DNA from: Massilia pinisoli
GTDB lineage: Bacteria > Pseudomonadota > Gammaproteobacteria > Burkholderiales > Burkholderiaceae_D
Direction of reading: 5' to 3'
Length of the DNA stretch: 64,000 nucleotides
Assembly (NCBI RefSeq): GCF_024753285.1
Contig: NZ_JANUGW010000006.1
Span: 62,001-126,000 of the forward strand
Below are positions 28,455 through 37,746 of this stretch, one piece after another. The translations under genes and the position numbers were made by a program. Within the stretch, counting starts at the first letter, position 1, and each line of letters begins with the position of its first letter. The notes under the pieces are model-generated. The model saw nothing but the letters and a program-made list of their open reading frames with translations. It searched no databases and was not told where the DNA came from.

Positions 28455-28781
28455 ATGCAAGCATCGAGCGACATGCTGAACGCGGCGCTGACCGGCGCAC
28501 CGGACCTGGCGCGCCTGCCGGGCCGCGACCTCGTCGAGGTGGCGCGCTACCTGATCCCGCTGGAGGCGAACCTCGTGCAGGGCTGCCTCGCCGCGTCGGG
28601 CGTGCCGGCCGTGCTGGCCGACGCGCACCTCGTGCAGACCGACCTGCTGCTGGCGCCCGCGCTGGGCGGGGTGCGCATCCTCGTCCCGCACGATCATCTG
28701 CAGCAGGCGCAGGCCGTGCTGGAAGCGTTCGCGCGTGGCGAGTTTGCGCTGGGGGAGGATGCGGACGTGAGCGGTGGCTGA
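28455..28781 (+). CDS. DUF2007 domain protein
   Basis: 108 residues. The segment RYLIPLEANLVQGCLAASGVPAVLADAHLV followed by GGVRILVPHDHLQQAQAVLE is the PII-like 'putative prokaryotic signal transducing protein' domain. AAGGAG is seven bases upstream of the ATG, and the gene is 14 bases after DUF445. No catalytic residues. Likely a small cytosolic binding module of unknown ligand. Confidence 0.8.
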   Translation: MQASSDMLNAALTGAPDLARLPGRDLVEVARYLIPLEANLVQGCLAASGVPAVLADAHLVQTDLLLAPALGGVRILVPHDHLQQAQAVLEAFARGEFALGEDADVSGG

Positions 28782-28953
28782 ACCGCGCACACGACATTCA
28801 CAGGCTTTCTCGTTGCCAGGCAAACCCAGGCATAGGTCCTGTGCAGGAATTTTTACATAAACTGCATGGATTGGAACCCGCAGTGGGTTTTGGAGAGATT
28901 CCGATCTGCGCCGATCTTTACAATGGTGGCCTATTTACTAACAGGAAACCACC

Positions 28954-30498
28954 ATGCTATCGGTGTCGCCGCTGCGTCTCCTCGCGGCAATCGCAATGTC
29001 TGCCATTCTCGTCGCCTGCGGTGGCGGCGGTGGCGGAGGAAATACCGCTTCTACGCCGGTTGTGTCGGCTTATTCGATTCCGGCCGGCGTGTGGGCCGCA
29101 CCTGCCGCCGCGGTGCCGGCAAGCGGCAATTATCTCTACCTGCAAAGCGACGTCGGCGACACGGCCGGCGGGGGCCGCACCTACCTGTACACGAATGCCG
29201 ACAGCGTGATGACGCTGTCGAATGGCGCCCTCACGCTCCATGTCGATACAAAAGGGATCAACAACTGGACCGGCGACGTGTTGCTGCCCAAGGCGGCCGG
29301 CATGCTGCAGGCCGGTTATTTCAATGGATTGACGCGGACTTCGGGCGCGGACCCGGCGGTCGGTGGCGTCGAGTGGACGACCCTGGGCGGAGTCTGCAAT
29401 ACAATCGGCGGGTGGGTCGTGATCGACAAGATCACGCTGACTGCAGGCGTCATGACTGCGCTCGACATGCGTTTCGAACAGCGTTGCAACGGGTCCGGCC
29501 CGGCTCTGCATGGGCAGATGCATTGGACGCAGGCGGACGCCAGCAACGTACCGACGGGCCCGTCCACCATCCCGGCCACGTCGTGGAAAGCGCCGGCATC
29601 GGTCGTGCCCTCTACCGGCAATTACGTGTACATGGAAAATCGCTGGGGCAAATACTTGTACGTGCCGTCGAATGCGGTGCTGACGACGCAGCAATCCGGC
29701 GCCCATCTGACCGTGGACGTGGCAGGCGACCAACTGTGGACCGGTAACTTCGCGGGCATGCTGGGCCTGTCGCAACTGGCCGTCGGCTATTACCCCGGGT
29801 TGCATCGCTACCCTTTCCATGACCCGCTGTTCGGCGGGCTCGATTGGTCCGGCCCTAGCGGCGACAACTGCAACAGGTCGGACGACTGGTTCATCGTCGA
29901 CAAGGTCGCGTACAGCGGTACGACGCTGACGTCGATCGATCTGCGCTTCGAGCAGCTGTGCGAAGGCAGCACGGTGCCGACGCGCGGTCAGCTGCACTGG
30001 GATGCGTCCAGTCAGCCCGTAGCGACAGGACCGCTGGGTGTGCCGACAGGCTTGTGGGCGCCGGCGGCGACGTTCGTGCCGCCTGCCGGTAACTACGTCT
30101 ACCTGGTCAGCGACGCCGGTGACTTCATCGGTGCCGGCGCCACGCAACTGCTCACGTCGGACAGTGCCCCGTTCAACGTCTACACAGCCACCATCGGGCC
30201 CGGCGTGCAAATGTACGTCGGCGACTGGAGCGGCAGGTTTGGCGCGCCGACATCGCTGACGCAATTGCAGCCCGGATATTACGGCGGCGTCGTGCGTTAC
30301 TCAGCGGACAATCCCATCAAGGCCAGCATGGACTGGTCGGGCAACGCACGTGGCTGCGATACGGTGACGGGCTGGTTCGTCGTGGACAAGGTGACGTACA
30401 CGATGAACGACGTGACGGCGCTCGATCTGCGCTTCGAGCAGCATTGCGACGCCGCGACGCCGGCACTGCGCGGCGTGATCCACTGGGTCAAGCCTTGA
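28954..30498 (+). CDS. Lipoprotein with three tandem copies of an unrecognised ~160-residue domain
   Basis: 514 residues. A signal peptide ends in lipobox LVAC (C22), then seven Gly and a Ser/Thr linker. Three repeats begin near W47, W211 and W368. Each has the same skeleton: W.AP..VP..GNYVY, then W.G, a GYY.GL/V.R segment, DWSG or EWTT, a first Cys, GW/DWF.VDKV, T.LDLRFEQ.C, and ends RGQ.HW. The two Cys per repeat probably form a disulfide. Beta-rich and exported; I do not recognise the family. AGGAAA precedes the ATG. No partner gene is adjacent; the 172-base gap upstream shows no clear promoter. Confidence 0.8.
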   Translation: MLSVSPLRLLAAIAMSAILVACGGGGGGGNTASTPVVSAYSIPAGVWAAPAAAVPASGNYLYLQSDVGDTAGGGRTYLYTNADSVMTLSNGALTLHVDTKGINNWTGDVLLPKAAGMLQAGYFNGLTRTSGADPAVGGVEWTTLGGVCNTIGGWVVIDKITLTAGVMTALDMRFEQRCNGSGPALHGQMHWTQADASNVPTGPSTIPATSWKAPASVVPSTGNYVYMENRWGKYLYVPSNAVLTTQQSGAHLTVDVAGDQLWTGNFAGMLGLSQLAVGYYPGLHRYPFHDPLFGGLDWSGPSGDNCNRSDDWFIVDKVAYSGTTLTSIDLRFEQLCEGSTVPTRGQLHWDASSQPVATGPLGVPTGLWAPAATFVPPAGNYVYLVSDAGDFIGAGATQLLTSDSAPFNVYTATIGPGVQMYVGDWSGRFGAPTSLTQLQPGYYGGVVRYSADNPIKASMDWSGNARGCDTVTGWFVVDKVTYTMNDVTALDLRFEQHCDAATPALRGVIHWVKP

Positions 30499-30548
30499 CG
30501 GCCTGACCCTTCGGCAGCGGCAGGCCCACAGCGGGCCGCGACCGCAAA

Positions 30549-30588
30549 TGAAAAAGCCGCCGGTCCTTGCGAACCGGCGGCTTTCCGA
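30549..30588 (-). terminator. Rho-independent terminator after the tRNA genes
   Basis: GCCGCCGGT and ACCGGCGGC form a nine-base stem with a CCTTGCGA-type loop, flanked by AAAAA on the left and TTT on the right. Read on the minus strand it ends in a T-run just after the tRNA 3' ends; on the plus strand it could also stop transcripts of the three-repeat lipoprotein. Confidence 0.8.
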
Positions 30589-30591
30589 ATC

Positions 30592-30668
30592 TGGTGGTGA
30601 TAGGTGGACTTGAACCACCGACCCTAGCATTATGAATGCTATGCTCTAACCAACTGAGCTATATCACC
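30592..30668 (-). tRNA. tRNA(CAU), probably elongator tRNA-Met, copy 1
   Basis: 77 bases on the minus strand including encoded CCA. Acceptor stem GGTGATA/TATCACC, D-arm GCTCAGTTGGTTAGAGC, anticodon stem TAGCA/TGCTA with loop TTCATAA (anticodon CAT), and T-arm GGTGG-TTCAAGT-CCACC. The G1-C72 pair excludes initiator tRNA. A lysidine-type tRNA-Ile is less likely because the acceptor stem lacks the C4-G69/C5-G68 pattern, but it is not excluded. Confidence 0.92.
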
Positions 30669-30737
30669 AAAACCTGTGGGTGTTGCTAAAAACAAAATGG
30701 CTCAGCATTACGCGCCAAGCCATCTCGCTTGAATCTG

Positions 30738-30814
30738 TGGTGGTGATAGGTGGACTTGAACCACCGACCCTAGCATTATGAATGCTATGCTCTAACCAAC
30801 TGAGCTATATCACC
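30738..30814 (-). tRNA. tRNA(CAU), probably elongator tRNA-Met, copy 2
   Basis: Base-for-base identical to the copy 69 bases away, including CCA. It precedes the other copy in transcription, so the two are likely processed from one transcript ending at the hairpin at 30549-30588. The next gene upstream on the same strand is miaA, 86 bases away. Confidence 0.92.
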
Positions 30815-30900
30815 GGAACGGGGTGCATTATGCCGTTCGGCCCCGGAAGTGTCAAGGCTACCCGCTCCGGATCACCCTGTCCAGACCCGTTCGAATCGTC

Positions 30901-31854
30901 TCACCCCCGCAACGTGGCCAAATGGTCAAGCATCCGCCGCGCCGGATCCGGGCCCAGGCAATCGATCACGATCCGCTCCGGCATCGACCGCAGCCACGTC
31001 AGCTGGCGCTTGGCCAGTTGGCGCGTGGCGACGATGCCCGTCTCGCGCAACTGGGCGCGGTCGATCGTGCCGTCGAGGTATTCCCACGCCTGGCGGTAAC
31101 CGACGCAGCGCATCGACGGCAGGTTCGGATGCAGGTCGCCGCGCGCGCGCAGGCCCGCGACCTCGGCCACGATGCCCGCGTCGTCGCGCTTGCCCAGCAT
31201 CTGGTCGAAGCGCAGCGCGATGCGTTCGTGGAGCACGGCGCGATCAAGCGGCTCCAGCGCGAACGGCACGAGGTCGAACGGCAGCTCGGGCTTCGCGCGG
31301 CGCGCGAGCAGCGCGGACATCGGCTTGCCCGACAGTTCGTAAATTTCCAGCGCGCGGTTGATGCGCTGGGCGTCGTTCGGCGCGAGACGGTCGGCCGTCA
31401 CCGGATCGACGTCGCGCAGCTTTGCATGCATGCCGGGCCAGCCGATGCGCGCGGCTTCCGCGTCAAGGCGCGCGCGCACGCCGGCGTCCGCGGTGGGCAG
31501 GTCGTCCAGGCCGTCGTTCAGTCCTTTGAAGTACATCATCGTGCCGCCGACGAGCAGCGGCAGCCGGCCGCGCGCCTGGATCTCGGCCACGAGCCGGATC
31601 GCGTCTTCACGGAATTGCGCGACGGAGTAGGCGTCGAGCGGATCGATGATGTCGATGAGGTGGTGCGGCGCGCTCGCCAGTTCCGCAGGCGACGGCTTGG
31701 CCGTGCCGATGTCCATGCCCCGGTAGACGAGGGCGGAGTCGACGGAGATGATCTCGACGGGCAGTTCTTTGGCGATGGCGAGGGCCGCCGCCGTCTTGCC
31801 GGACGCGGTCGGGCCCATGATGGCCACGGCCAGCGGTTTGTGTTGCGATGTCAT
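30901..31854 (-). CDS. miaA: tRNA dimethylallyltransferase
   Basis: 317 residues. Transfers dimethylallyl to A37 of UNN-reading tRNAs, the substrate of MiaB encoded 19 kb away. P-loop [46 protein letters not shown] and [15 protein letters not shown] are all present. The start [12 protein letters not shown] at 31854 is nine bases after mutL ends. The frame is open far upstream inside mutL, but that extension is not MiaA sequence. Order mutL-miaA is widely conserved. Confidence 0.96.
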   Translation of the reverse strand: MTSQHKPLAVAIMGPTASGKTAAALAIAKELPVEIISVDSALVYRGMDIGTAKPSPAELASAPHHLIDIIDPLDAYSVAQFREDAIRLVAEIQARGRLPLLVGGTMMYFKGLNDGLDDLPTADAGVRARLDAEAARIGWPGMHAKLRDVDPVTADRLAPNDAQRINRALEIYELSGKPMSALLARRAKPELPFDLVPFALEPLDRAVLHERIALRFDQMLGKRDDAGIVAEVAGLRARGDLHPNLPSMRCVGYRQAWEYLDGTIDRAQLRETGIVATRQLAKRQLTWLRSMPERIVIDCLGPDPARRMLDHLATLRG

Positions 31855-31862
31855 GGGATGCT

Positions 31863-33824
31863 TTACTGGCCGCGCAGGAACAGCTTGTCGAGGGCGGCGA
31901 TTTCGAGTTGGACCCAGGTGGGGCGGCCGTGGTTGCACTGGTCGGCGCGCTCCGTCGCTTCCATCTGGCGCAGCAGGGCGTTCATCTCGGGCTGCGAGAG
32001 GATGCGGTTCGCGCGCACCGCCGTGTGGCAGGCGAGGGTGCCGAGCAGTTCGTTGCGGCGCTCGATCAGCACGCGCGAGCCGCCGAATTCGCGCACGTCG
32101 CGCAGCACGTCGCGCGCGAGCGTCTGCGCGTCGGCGTTCTTGAGGAGCGTCGGGACGGCGCGCACGGCGAGCGTCGTGGGCGACACGGCGGCGATGTCGA
32201 AGCCGAGCGCCTTCAGCGTCTCCTGCTCTTCCTGCGCCGTGCCCACTTCGATGGCGCCGGCGAAGAACGTCACGGGGATCAGCATCTGCTGGACCTGCAT
32301 CTGCTCGCCGCCGGCCTGGGCGTCGAGCGCATTCTTCAACTGCTCGTACAGGATGCGTTCGTGCGCCGCGTGCATGTCGACGAGGACGAGGCCCTTGCGG
32401 TTCTGCGCCAGCACGTAGATGCCGTGCAGCTGGGCCAGCGCGAAGCCGAGCGGGAAGTCGTCGTCGGACGCGGGCCTGGTCGTCTCCGGCAGCGGCGCTT
32501 CCTGCACGCCGAGCGGCTGCGTGGTCTTCGGCGCGCCGGTGAACAGCGCGCCATAGCTCTCCGTGCGCTGCGGGATGCCGGCGGACGTCGGCGCATCCCA
32601 GCGGCTGCCGGCCGGGAATGGCGACGGCGAGAACGTCGACGATGCGCGCGAACCACCGCCACCGCCCGTGCCGCTGCCCGAGGCCCATGCGGGCGATGCC
32701 AGCTGTGAGCCGAACGTCGTCTGCTCGTGCGGGCGGCGCCATGCCGCATCGCCCAGCGACGTGGACGATGGCGTGATCTCGGCCGCGCTCACGGGCGCGG
32801 GCGCGTTGCCGTGGGCGGTCGCCGACGTCTGTGCGAGCGCGCGCTGCACGGCATGGAACACGAACTGGTGGACGGCGCGGCTGTCGCGGAAGCGCACCTC
32901 GATCTTCGACGGGTGCACGTTCACGTCGACCATCGCCGGGTCGAGTTCGAGCGCCAGCACGTACGACGGGAAGCGGTCGCCGTGCAGCACGTCCTCGTAC
33001 GCGGCTTTCACCGCATGGACGAGCAGCTTGTCGCGCACGAAGCGGCCGTTGACGTAGAAATACTGGCTGTCGGCGCGCGCCTTCGATGCCGTCGGCAGGC
33101 CCACGTAGCCGTGCAGGCGCAGCGGGCCGGCGCTCTCGTCCAGTTGCAGGCGCGCTTCGGCGAAGTCGCCGCCGAGGATCTGCGCGCTGCGCTTGGCCGA
33201 CTCGCTCGTGTTCCAGTGGTCGATCGTGCGGCCGTTGTGCGTCAGACTGAACGATACGTCCGGCCGCGCCAGCGCGATGCGACGCACGACTTCCGCGCAG
33301 TGGCCGTATTCGGTCTGCTCCGATTTCAAAAACTTGCGCCGCGCCGGCGTATTGAAATACAGGTCCTGCACGTCGATCGTCGTGCCGAATGGCCCGGACG
33401 ACGGCGACACCGTGCCCTGGTGCGAACCGACGATCTCCCACGCGTGCGCGGCGCCATGCGTACGCGACGTGATCTTGACGGCGGCGACGGACGCGATCGA
33501 CGCGAGCGCCTCGCCGCGGAAGCCGAGCGTGTTGACGTTCTCGAGGTCCGTGAGCGATGCGATCTTCGACGTCGCATGGCGCGCCAGCGCGAGCGGCAAT
33601 TCCTCGGGCGGGATGCCGCGGCCGTTGTCGGTGATGGCGATGCGCTTGACGCCGCCTTCCTCGAGCCGGACCGTGACCTGCGTAGCGCCGGCGTCGAGCG
33701 CGTTTTCCAGCAACTCCTTGACCACGGCCGACGGCCGCTCGACGACCTCGCCGGCGGCGATCTGCGAGATGAGCTGGTCGGGAAGCTGCTGGATGGGGCG
33801 GTGGGTGGGGGCCGGGGCGTTCAT
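31863..33824 (-). CDS. mutL: DNA mismatch repair protein MutL
   Basis: 653 residues. GHKL ATPase motifs near the N-terminus: [29 protein letters not shown] and [13 protein letters not shown] Ser/Gly/Pro-rich linker (about residues 345-440) joins the C-terminal dimerisation domain. That domain carries [12 protein letters not shown] at 483-494, the nuclease motif of MutL proteins from MutH-less bacteria with Met in place of the usual Gln, and also ACHTAVRAN and [11 protein letters not shown]. So it is probably a latent nicking endonuclease. Precedes miaA by nine bases. Confidence 0.96.
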   Translation of the reverse strand: MNAPAPTHRPIQQLPDQLISQIAAGEVVERPSAVVKELLENALDAGATQVTVRLEEGGVKRIAITDNGRGIPPEELPLALARHATSKIASLTDLENVNTLGFRGEALASIASVAAVKITSRTHGAAHAWEIVGSHQGTVSPSSGPFGTTIDVQDLYFNTPARRKFLKSEQTEYGHCAEVVRRIALARPDVSFSLTHNGRTIDHWNTSESAKRSAQILGGDFAEARLQLDESAGPLRLHGYVGLPTASKARADSQYFYVNGRFVRDKLLVHAVKAAYEDVLHGDRFPSYVLALELDPAMVDVNVHPSKIEVRFRDSRAVHQFVFHAVQRALAQTSATAHGNAPAPVSAAEITPSSTSLGDAAWRRPHEQTTFGSQLASPAWASGSGTGGGGGSRASSTFSPSPFPAGSRWDAPTSAGIPQRTESYGALFTGAPKTTQPLGVQEAPLPETTRPASDDDFPLGFALAQLHGIYVLAQNRKGLVLVDMHAAHERILYEQLKNALDAQAGGEQMQVQQMLIPVTFFAGAIEVGTAQEEQETLKALGFDIAAVSPTTLAVRAVPTLLKNADAQTLARDVLRDVREFGGSRVLIERRNELLGTLACHTAVRANRILSQPEMNALLRQMEATERADQCNHGRPTWVQLEIAALDKLFLRGQ

Positions 33825-33897
33825 CCCCCGATTATAGCTCGCGACCGACCCCGGAAACGCCGCTGTTTGATTTTTGCCAAACCGTAGTTTGCGCCCG

Positions 33898-34404
33898 TCA
33901 GTTGCCGTCCCAATAATCGAGCGACTGGTCCGCGCGGCCGATGAAGGCGAAGCGGTCGTTCGAGCCGGGGCGCTCGGCCAGGATGCCGAACTTGCCGGAA
34001 TCCGGGTAGTCGACCAGCTCCGGCGATTCCTTCGTGCTGACGGCCAGGTAGCGCATTTCCTCGGTGCCCGTGTTCACGATCTGGTGCGCCACGTCCTTGC
34101 CGCCCGGCGGGCAGGCGATGACGTCGCCCGTGCGGATCGGGTGCACCGCGTCGCCCATCCGCAGTTCGCCGCTCCCCTGCAGGATGAAGAACATTTCTTC
34201 GTTGACCTGGTGATTGTGCAGCGGAAAGGCGCGCTTGCCCGGCGGTACCGCCGTCAGGTTGTAGCCCAGCTTGCGGGCGCCGATGCGCGTCCCGATGAAA
34301 CCCATCTTCGCATCGTACTTCTCGGCGGCTTCGCCCTTCGGTGCCATCGCCGGCGGGCGCGGGTCCAGCGTGACGTCGGCGATGTTGATGATCGGCTTGT
34401 CCAT
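33898..34404 (-). CDS. Cupin-domain protein
   Basis: 168 residues. Single cupin barrel: FPLHNHQVNEEMFFILQGSGEL is motif 1 with His, His and Glu metal ligands, and PPGGKDVAHQIVNTGTEEMRYLAVST is motif 2 with the fourth His. No signal peptide. AGGAGG lies about nine bases before the ATG. It is 16 bases downstream of the cyclophilin gene and thus probably cotranscribed with it. Could be a small-molecule oxygenase, isomerase or sugar-binding protein; substrate not readable. Confidence 0.85.
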   Translation of the reverse strand: MDKPIINIADVTLDPRPPAMAPKGEAAEKYDAKMGFIGTRIGARKLGYNLTAVPPGKRAFPLHNHQVNEEMFFILQGSGELRMGDAVHPIRTGDVIACPPGGKDVAHQIVNTGTEEMRYLAVSTKESPELVDYPDSGKFGILAERPGSNDRFAFIGRADQSLDYWDGN

Positions 34405-34420
34405 GCTTTCCTCCTGAAGG

Positions 34421-35338
34421 TCAAGGTTGTTCGCGCACCGGGATTGGCGCGGCGCACAGGTCGAGGTGGCCGGCCGGGACCTTGGTCCACGGCCCGCCGC
34501 GGTTGCGTTGGGCGTCCAGCACGGCCTGGTACGTCGCGCTGTCGGTGCGCATCACTTCGACATGACTGCGCTGGGCCGGCGGGACGTCGGCCGCGACCTT
34601 GATGCTGGTGATCGGCACGTTCATCTCCGGCTTGTCGTAGAAGCCCATCGGCGCCGGTCCGCGCGGCAGCGCGGCCAGTTGCGGCATGCCGGAGATCACG
34701 CGGCCCACCACCGTGATGTTGCGGTCGAGGTGGCGCGCCGGGCCGATCACGGCGTACAGCGCCGTGCCGCCGCCGCTGTCGGCATCGTTGTCGCGACCCA
34801 CGCCGACCATGCCGTAGCAATGCGCGAGCCACGTCTCGCCCGTCTTCGGATCGCGTCCGACGGGGAAGCCGTTCGAGTGGCCGACCTGCGGCGCGTAGCC
34901 GTCGACGTCGGGCAGGCGCGTGAAATGCGTGTCGTTCTTGATGGGGACGGTGAATTCGGCTTTCAGCGTCTTCTGCGCGCCCTTCACGGGCCGGGCCTTG
35001 TCGTTGTCCTCGTTCGGGTCAGCCCATTGCACGACCCAGTTGTCCTGCACGCGCACGATGGCCAGGCCGTCGAAATAATGCTCGCGCACGAGCGCCTTGA
35101 TGTTCTTCACGTGGTTCGGTGCGAATGCCGGCGCCAGTTCGATGACGACGCGGCCGAACGGCATGTCCATGTACAGCGTGTTGTCGGGATCGAGGGGGCG
35201 CCAGTCGGACGGTTTCGATGCCTTGACGATGTCGGCGACGCTGGGTTTCGGCGGGAGTTCCCGCGCGGTGCCGGCGGTCGCGGCGAAGAGGGCGCAGGCG
35301 GCGACGAGGAACGTGCGCCGGAAGGTCGGGTAAGCCAT
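34421..35338 (-). CDS. Exported cyclophilin-type peptidyl-prolyl cis-trans isomerase
   Basis: 305 residues. The signal peptide [20 protein letters not shown] places it in the periplasm. The cyclophilin domain shows [22 protein letters not shown] and [20 protein letters not shown], then [24 protein letters not shown]. The usual active-site F..Q region is replaced by VQWAD, so activity may be low. A ~60-residue C-terminal tail ([19 protein letters not shown]) is not part of the core. AAGGAGACGAG directly precedes the ATG at 35338. Confidence 0.85.
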   Translation of the reverse strand: MAYPTFRRTFLVAACALFAATAGTARELPPKPSVADIVKASKPSDWRPLDPDNTLYMDMPFGRVVIELAPAFAPNHVKNIKALVREHYFDGLAIVRVQDNWVVQWADPNEDNDKARPVKGAQKTLKAEFTVPIKNDTHFTRLPDVDGYAPQVGHSNGFPVGRDPKTGETWLAHCYGMVGVGRDNDADSGGGTALYAVIGPARHLDRNITVVGRVISGMPQLAALPRGPAPMGFYDKPEMNVPITSIKVAADVPPAQRSHVEVMRTDSATYQAVLDAQRNRGGPWTKVPAGHLDLCAAPIPVREQP

Positions 35339-35522
35339 CAATCTCGTCTCCTTGGCCGCTTGTGGCGGGCCCTGTCGGGTGGGTGTGCCGCCGATTGTAA
35401 TATGGAGAATGGTCAAAACGGAAAGCATTTGACACTCGAGAAAAATCGCGGCGCAGACAGGCCTGCGGCCATTTGCGGTGCCGGACTGATGGTATGATTC
35501 GGCGCTACCATTTAGGAAAATT

Positions 35523-36167
35523 ATGGATCTGATGCAATTCATCGACATGATCCTCCATGTCGATAAAACCCTGGGCACACTGCTGGCCCAATACGGGGTG
35601 TATGTATATGCCGTGCTGTTCGCCATCGTGTTCTGCGAAACCGGTCTCGTGGTCCTGTTCTTCTTCCCCGGCGATACGCTGCTGTTCATCGCGGGCGCCT
35701 TCTGCGCCACCGGCGAGATGAGTTACGCCTTGCTGACGACCCTCTTGATCGTCGCGGCGGTCACGGGCAACACGTTGAACTATTACATCGGCGGGGCGAT
35801 CGGCCACCGCGTGTTCACGCACGATTACCGCTGGCTCAACAAGGAAGCCTTGCACCGTACCCACGAATTCTTCGAGCGCCACGGCGGCAAGACCATCATC
35901 CTCGCCCGCTTCGTGCCCGTCGTGCGCACGTTCGCGCCGTTTGTCGCGGGCATTTCGGACATGACCCATGCCCGCTTCCAGATGTACAACGTGACGGGCG
36001 CCGCCGCTTGGGTCATCAGCCTGGTGACCGGTGGTTACTTCTTCGGCAATATCCCTGTCGTACGCGACCACCTGACCGTCATCGTGCTGGTCGGCGTCGG
36101 CGCGGCCGTCGTGCCGCTCGCGCTGGGCGGCCTGTACAAGGTGGGGCGCCGGATGATCAGTCGCTGA
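35523..36167 (+). CDS. DedA family membrane protein
   Basis: 214 residues with four to five membrane helices. Conserved DedA features: FFFPGDTLLFIAGAFCATG and the amphipathic signature GGKTIILARFVPVVRTFAPFVAGI, with the essential Arg pair and the Gly/Pro-rich re-entrant loops. The family supports membrane homeostasis and undecaprenyl-phosphate or phospholipid translocation. AGGAAAATT precedes the ATG. Divergent from the cyclophilin gene. Confidence 0.93.
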   Translation: MDLMQFIDMILHVDKTLGTLLAQYGVYVYAVLFAIVFCETGLVVLFFFPGDTLLFIAGAFCATGEMSYALLTTLLIVAAVTGNTLNYYIGGAIGHRVFTHDYRWLNKEALHRTHEFFERHGGKTIILARFVPVVRTFAPFVAGISDMTHARFQMYNVTGAAAWVISLVTGGYFFGNIPVVRDHLTVIVLVGVGAAVVPLALGGLYKVGRRMISR

Positions 36168-36313
36168 GCACGGTGTTCATCCGGTCACGCAGCGCGCCGC
36201 AAGCCGGCGCGTTTGCGTTTACGGCTCTCTTGATACAAGGAATTATTCCCTGGGCTCAAGTTTACTGTCGGTCACGCCGATAACGCAGGAGAGAGCAACA
36301 CTACTGGATTCCC

Positions 36314-37399
36314 ATGCGTAACTTGATCGCCTTGTTTGCCTGCAGCTGCGTCACCTTCTGCGCAAGCGCCGCGAACGATCCCGCGGCCGCCGCAGCGGCC
36401 AAACTGGCGGCTTCCGTGTCCCGTCCTGCATCGGCCATGGTGCCCGTCGCGAAGAAGGCCGAGCCCGTCGAGAAGAAGGCTGAGCCTGTCGAGAAGAAGG
36501 CCGAGCCGGCCGAGAAGAAGGCCGAGCCGGCCGCGACGAACGAGGAGGAGGCCGAGGTCGAACTGTCGGCGAAAATCGCCCAGCGCCTCGCCGCCTTGCG
36601 CGAGCGCCAGCAGGCGCGCGCCACGGCCGCCGCGCGGGCGAAGAAACTCGCGGACGCCAAGCGCCGCCAGGACGAGCAGGCTGCGCTTGCCGCCGCCGCT
36701 GCTGCAGCTGCCGCGCCGAAGCACGGCACCGTGTGGTCGTACGAAGGCGAGACGGGCCCGGCCAATTGGTCGAAGATCAATGTCGACTGGGCCAAGTGCG
36801 GCACGGGCAACCGCCAATCCCCGATCGACCTGCGCGACGGCATCAAGGTCAACCTCGAACAGATCAGCTTCGACTACCACCCGTCGTCGTTCAGCGAAGT
36901 CAACAATGGTCACACGATCCAGGTGACGGTGGGCGGCGGCAACTTCATCACCGTGGGTAACATGGCCTACGAATTGCAGGAAATCCATTTCCACCGTCCG
37001 TCCGAAGAAAAGGTCAACGGCAAGGGCACGGAAATGGTGATGCATCTCGTGCACCGCAGCGCCGAAGGCAAGGTCGCGATCATCGCCGTGCTGCTCGAGC
37101 GCGGTCAGCCGCACCGCCTGATACAGACGATCTGGGACAACCTGCCGCTGGAAAAGCACGACGTCGTGTCGCCGTCGATCGTCATCGACCCGACGGATGC
37201 GTTGCCGGAACGGCGCGAGTATTTCACCTATATGGGGTCGCTGACGGAACCGCCGTGCACGGAAGGCGTGCTGTGGATGGTGTTCAAGCAGCCGATGCAG
37301 GCGTCCCCGGCGCAGATGGCCTTGTACTCGCGCATGTATCCGCTCAACGCGCGCCCCCTGCAGGCGACGTCCGGCCGGATGATCAAGGAATCGAACTGA
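36314..37399 (+). CDS. Periplasmic alpha-type carbonic anhydrase with repeat-rich N-terminal extension
   Basis: 361 residues. Signal peptide (cleavage probably after CASA, about residue 19). An Ala-rich stretch leads to four 7-residue repeats KKAEPVE/KKAEPAE at 47-74, then a highly charged helix (about 75-130, AKIAQRLAALRERQQARATA). The catalytic domain (about 138-358) has zinc ligands H225 and H227 (EIHFHRPSEE) and H244 (MHLVH), plus SLTEPPCTEG around the catalytic Thr. Alpha enzymes interconvert CO2 and bicarbonate. The extension is not needed for catalysis and may span the periplasm or bind peptidoglycan or envelope. Confidence 0.92.
   Translation: MRNLIALFACSCVTFCASAANDPAAAAAAKLAASVSRPASAMVPVAKKAEPVEKKAEPVEKKAEPAEKKAEPAATNEEEAEVELSAKIAQRLAALRERQQARATAAARAKKLADAKRRQDEQAALAAAAAAAAAPKHGTVWSYEGETGPANWSKINVDWAKCGTGNRQSPIDLRDGIKVNLEQISFDYHPSSFSEVNNGHTIQVTVGGGNFITVGNMAYELQEIHFHRPSEEKVNGKGTEMVMHLVHRSAEGKVAIIAVLLERGQPHRLIQTIWDNLPLEKHDVVSPSIVIDPTDALPERREYFTYMGSLTEPPCTEGVLWMVFKQPMQASPAQMALYSRMYPLNARPLQATSGRMIKESN
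36451..36534 (+). repeat. Four in-frame 21-base repeats in the carbonic anhydrase gene
   Basis: Units of the type AAGAAGGCCGAGCCCGTCGAG encode KKAEP(V/A)E four times in a row (residues 47-74). They differ only at silent or V/A positions, consistent with recent expansion by slippage or unequal crossover. Copy number could vary between strains. Confidence 0.8.
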
Positions 37400-37411
37400 G
37401 CGGCGACGCCA

Positions 37412-37642
37412 TCAGTGCCAGCGCCGGCCACCCCGGTTCCAGCCGCGGCCACCGCGATCGTACTCGTGATAGCTGAAGTCGAGCGAGACGGGCGGCCCGA
37501 CATAGGCCGGGCCGTAGCCGTACGGCGAATAAGGTGCGTCGTAGGCGTAGGGCGGTGCGTAGACGGCACAGCCCGACAAGGCCCCGCCGGCCGCCAGTAC
37601 CAGCGCCAGGCGTTTCACCCAGCCAGTCGTTCGCGTATCCAT
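37412..37642 (-). CDS. Small Tyr/Gly/Arg-rich lipoprotein
   Basis: 76 residues. Signal peptide with lipobox LSGC (GWVKRLALVLAAGGALSGC). Mature part is rich in Tyr, Pro, Gly and Arg (PYAYDAPYSPYGYGPAYVGP) and ends GGRGWNRGGRRWH. Such tails are usually disordered surface or cell-wall associated. No further function is readable. It ends 12 bases from the opposing carbonic anhydrase gene and lies after the terminator of the tsaE-amiC-mutarotase operon. Confidence 0.75.
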   Translation of the reverse strand: MDTRTTGWVKRLALVLAAGGALSGCAVYAPPYAYDAPYSPYGYGPAYVGPPVSLDFSYHEYDRGGRGWNRGGRRWH

Positions 37643-37707
37643 TGCATCACCCCGTTTGGTTGCCTGACTGTAGTCTAGGCCGGCCCGCGAGGTTTGCCGT
37701 TCTTTTT

Positions 37708-37741
37708 TGCTACAAAATGAAACGCCGGCAAGCGCCGGCGT
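37708..37741 (-). terminator. Terminator of the tsaE-amiC-mutarotase operon
   Basis: Arms ACGCCGGC and GCCGGCGT (37722-37741) with an AAGC-type loop lie six bases after the mutarotase stop. On the minus strand the stem is followed by TTTCATTTTGT, an interrupted T-tract. Confidence 0.75.
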
Positions 37742-37746
37742 CGTCG

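Noticed and set aside
30592..30814. Tandem tRNAs as an integration site of a mobile element
   Set aside because: No integrase, no truncated tRNA 3' repeat and no foreign genes nearby; xerD (46821) is a housekeeping recombinase.
31854..33441. Extension of the miaA frame upstream through mutL, giving an 846-codon frame
   Set aside because: MiaA motifs begin at the ATG at 31854; the upstream portion is out of frame with mutL and is Arg/Ala-rich noise.
35429..35498. TTGACA (35429) or TATGAT (35493) as dedA promoter elements
   Set aside because: No partner box at proper distance for either; TTGACA is followed by GC-rich sequence at the -10 place.
36451..36534. Short tandem repeats considered as CRISPR-like
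   Set aside because: Units are in frame, adjacent without spacers and inside a protein gene; no cas genes or spacer-repeat arrays occur in the window.
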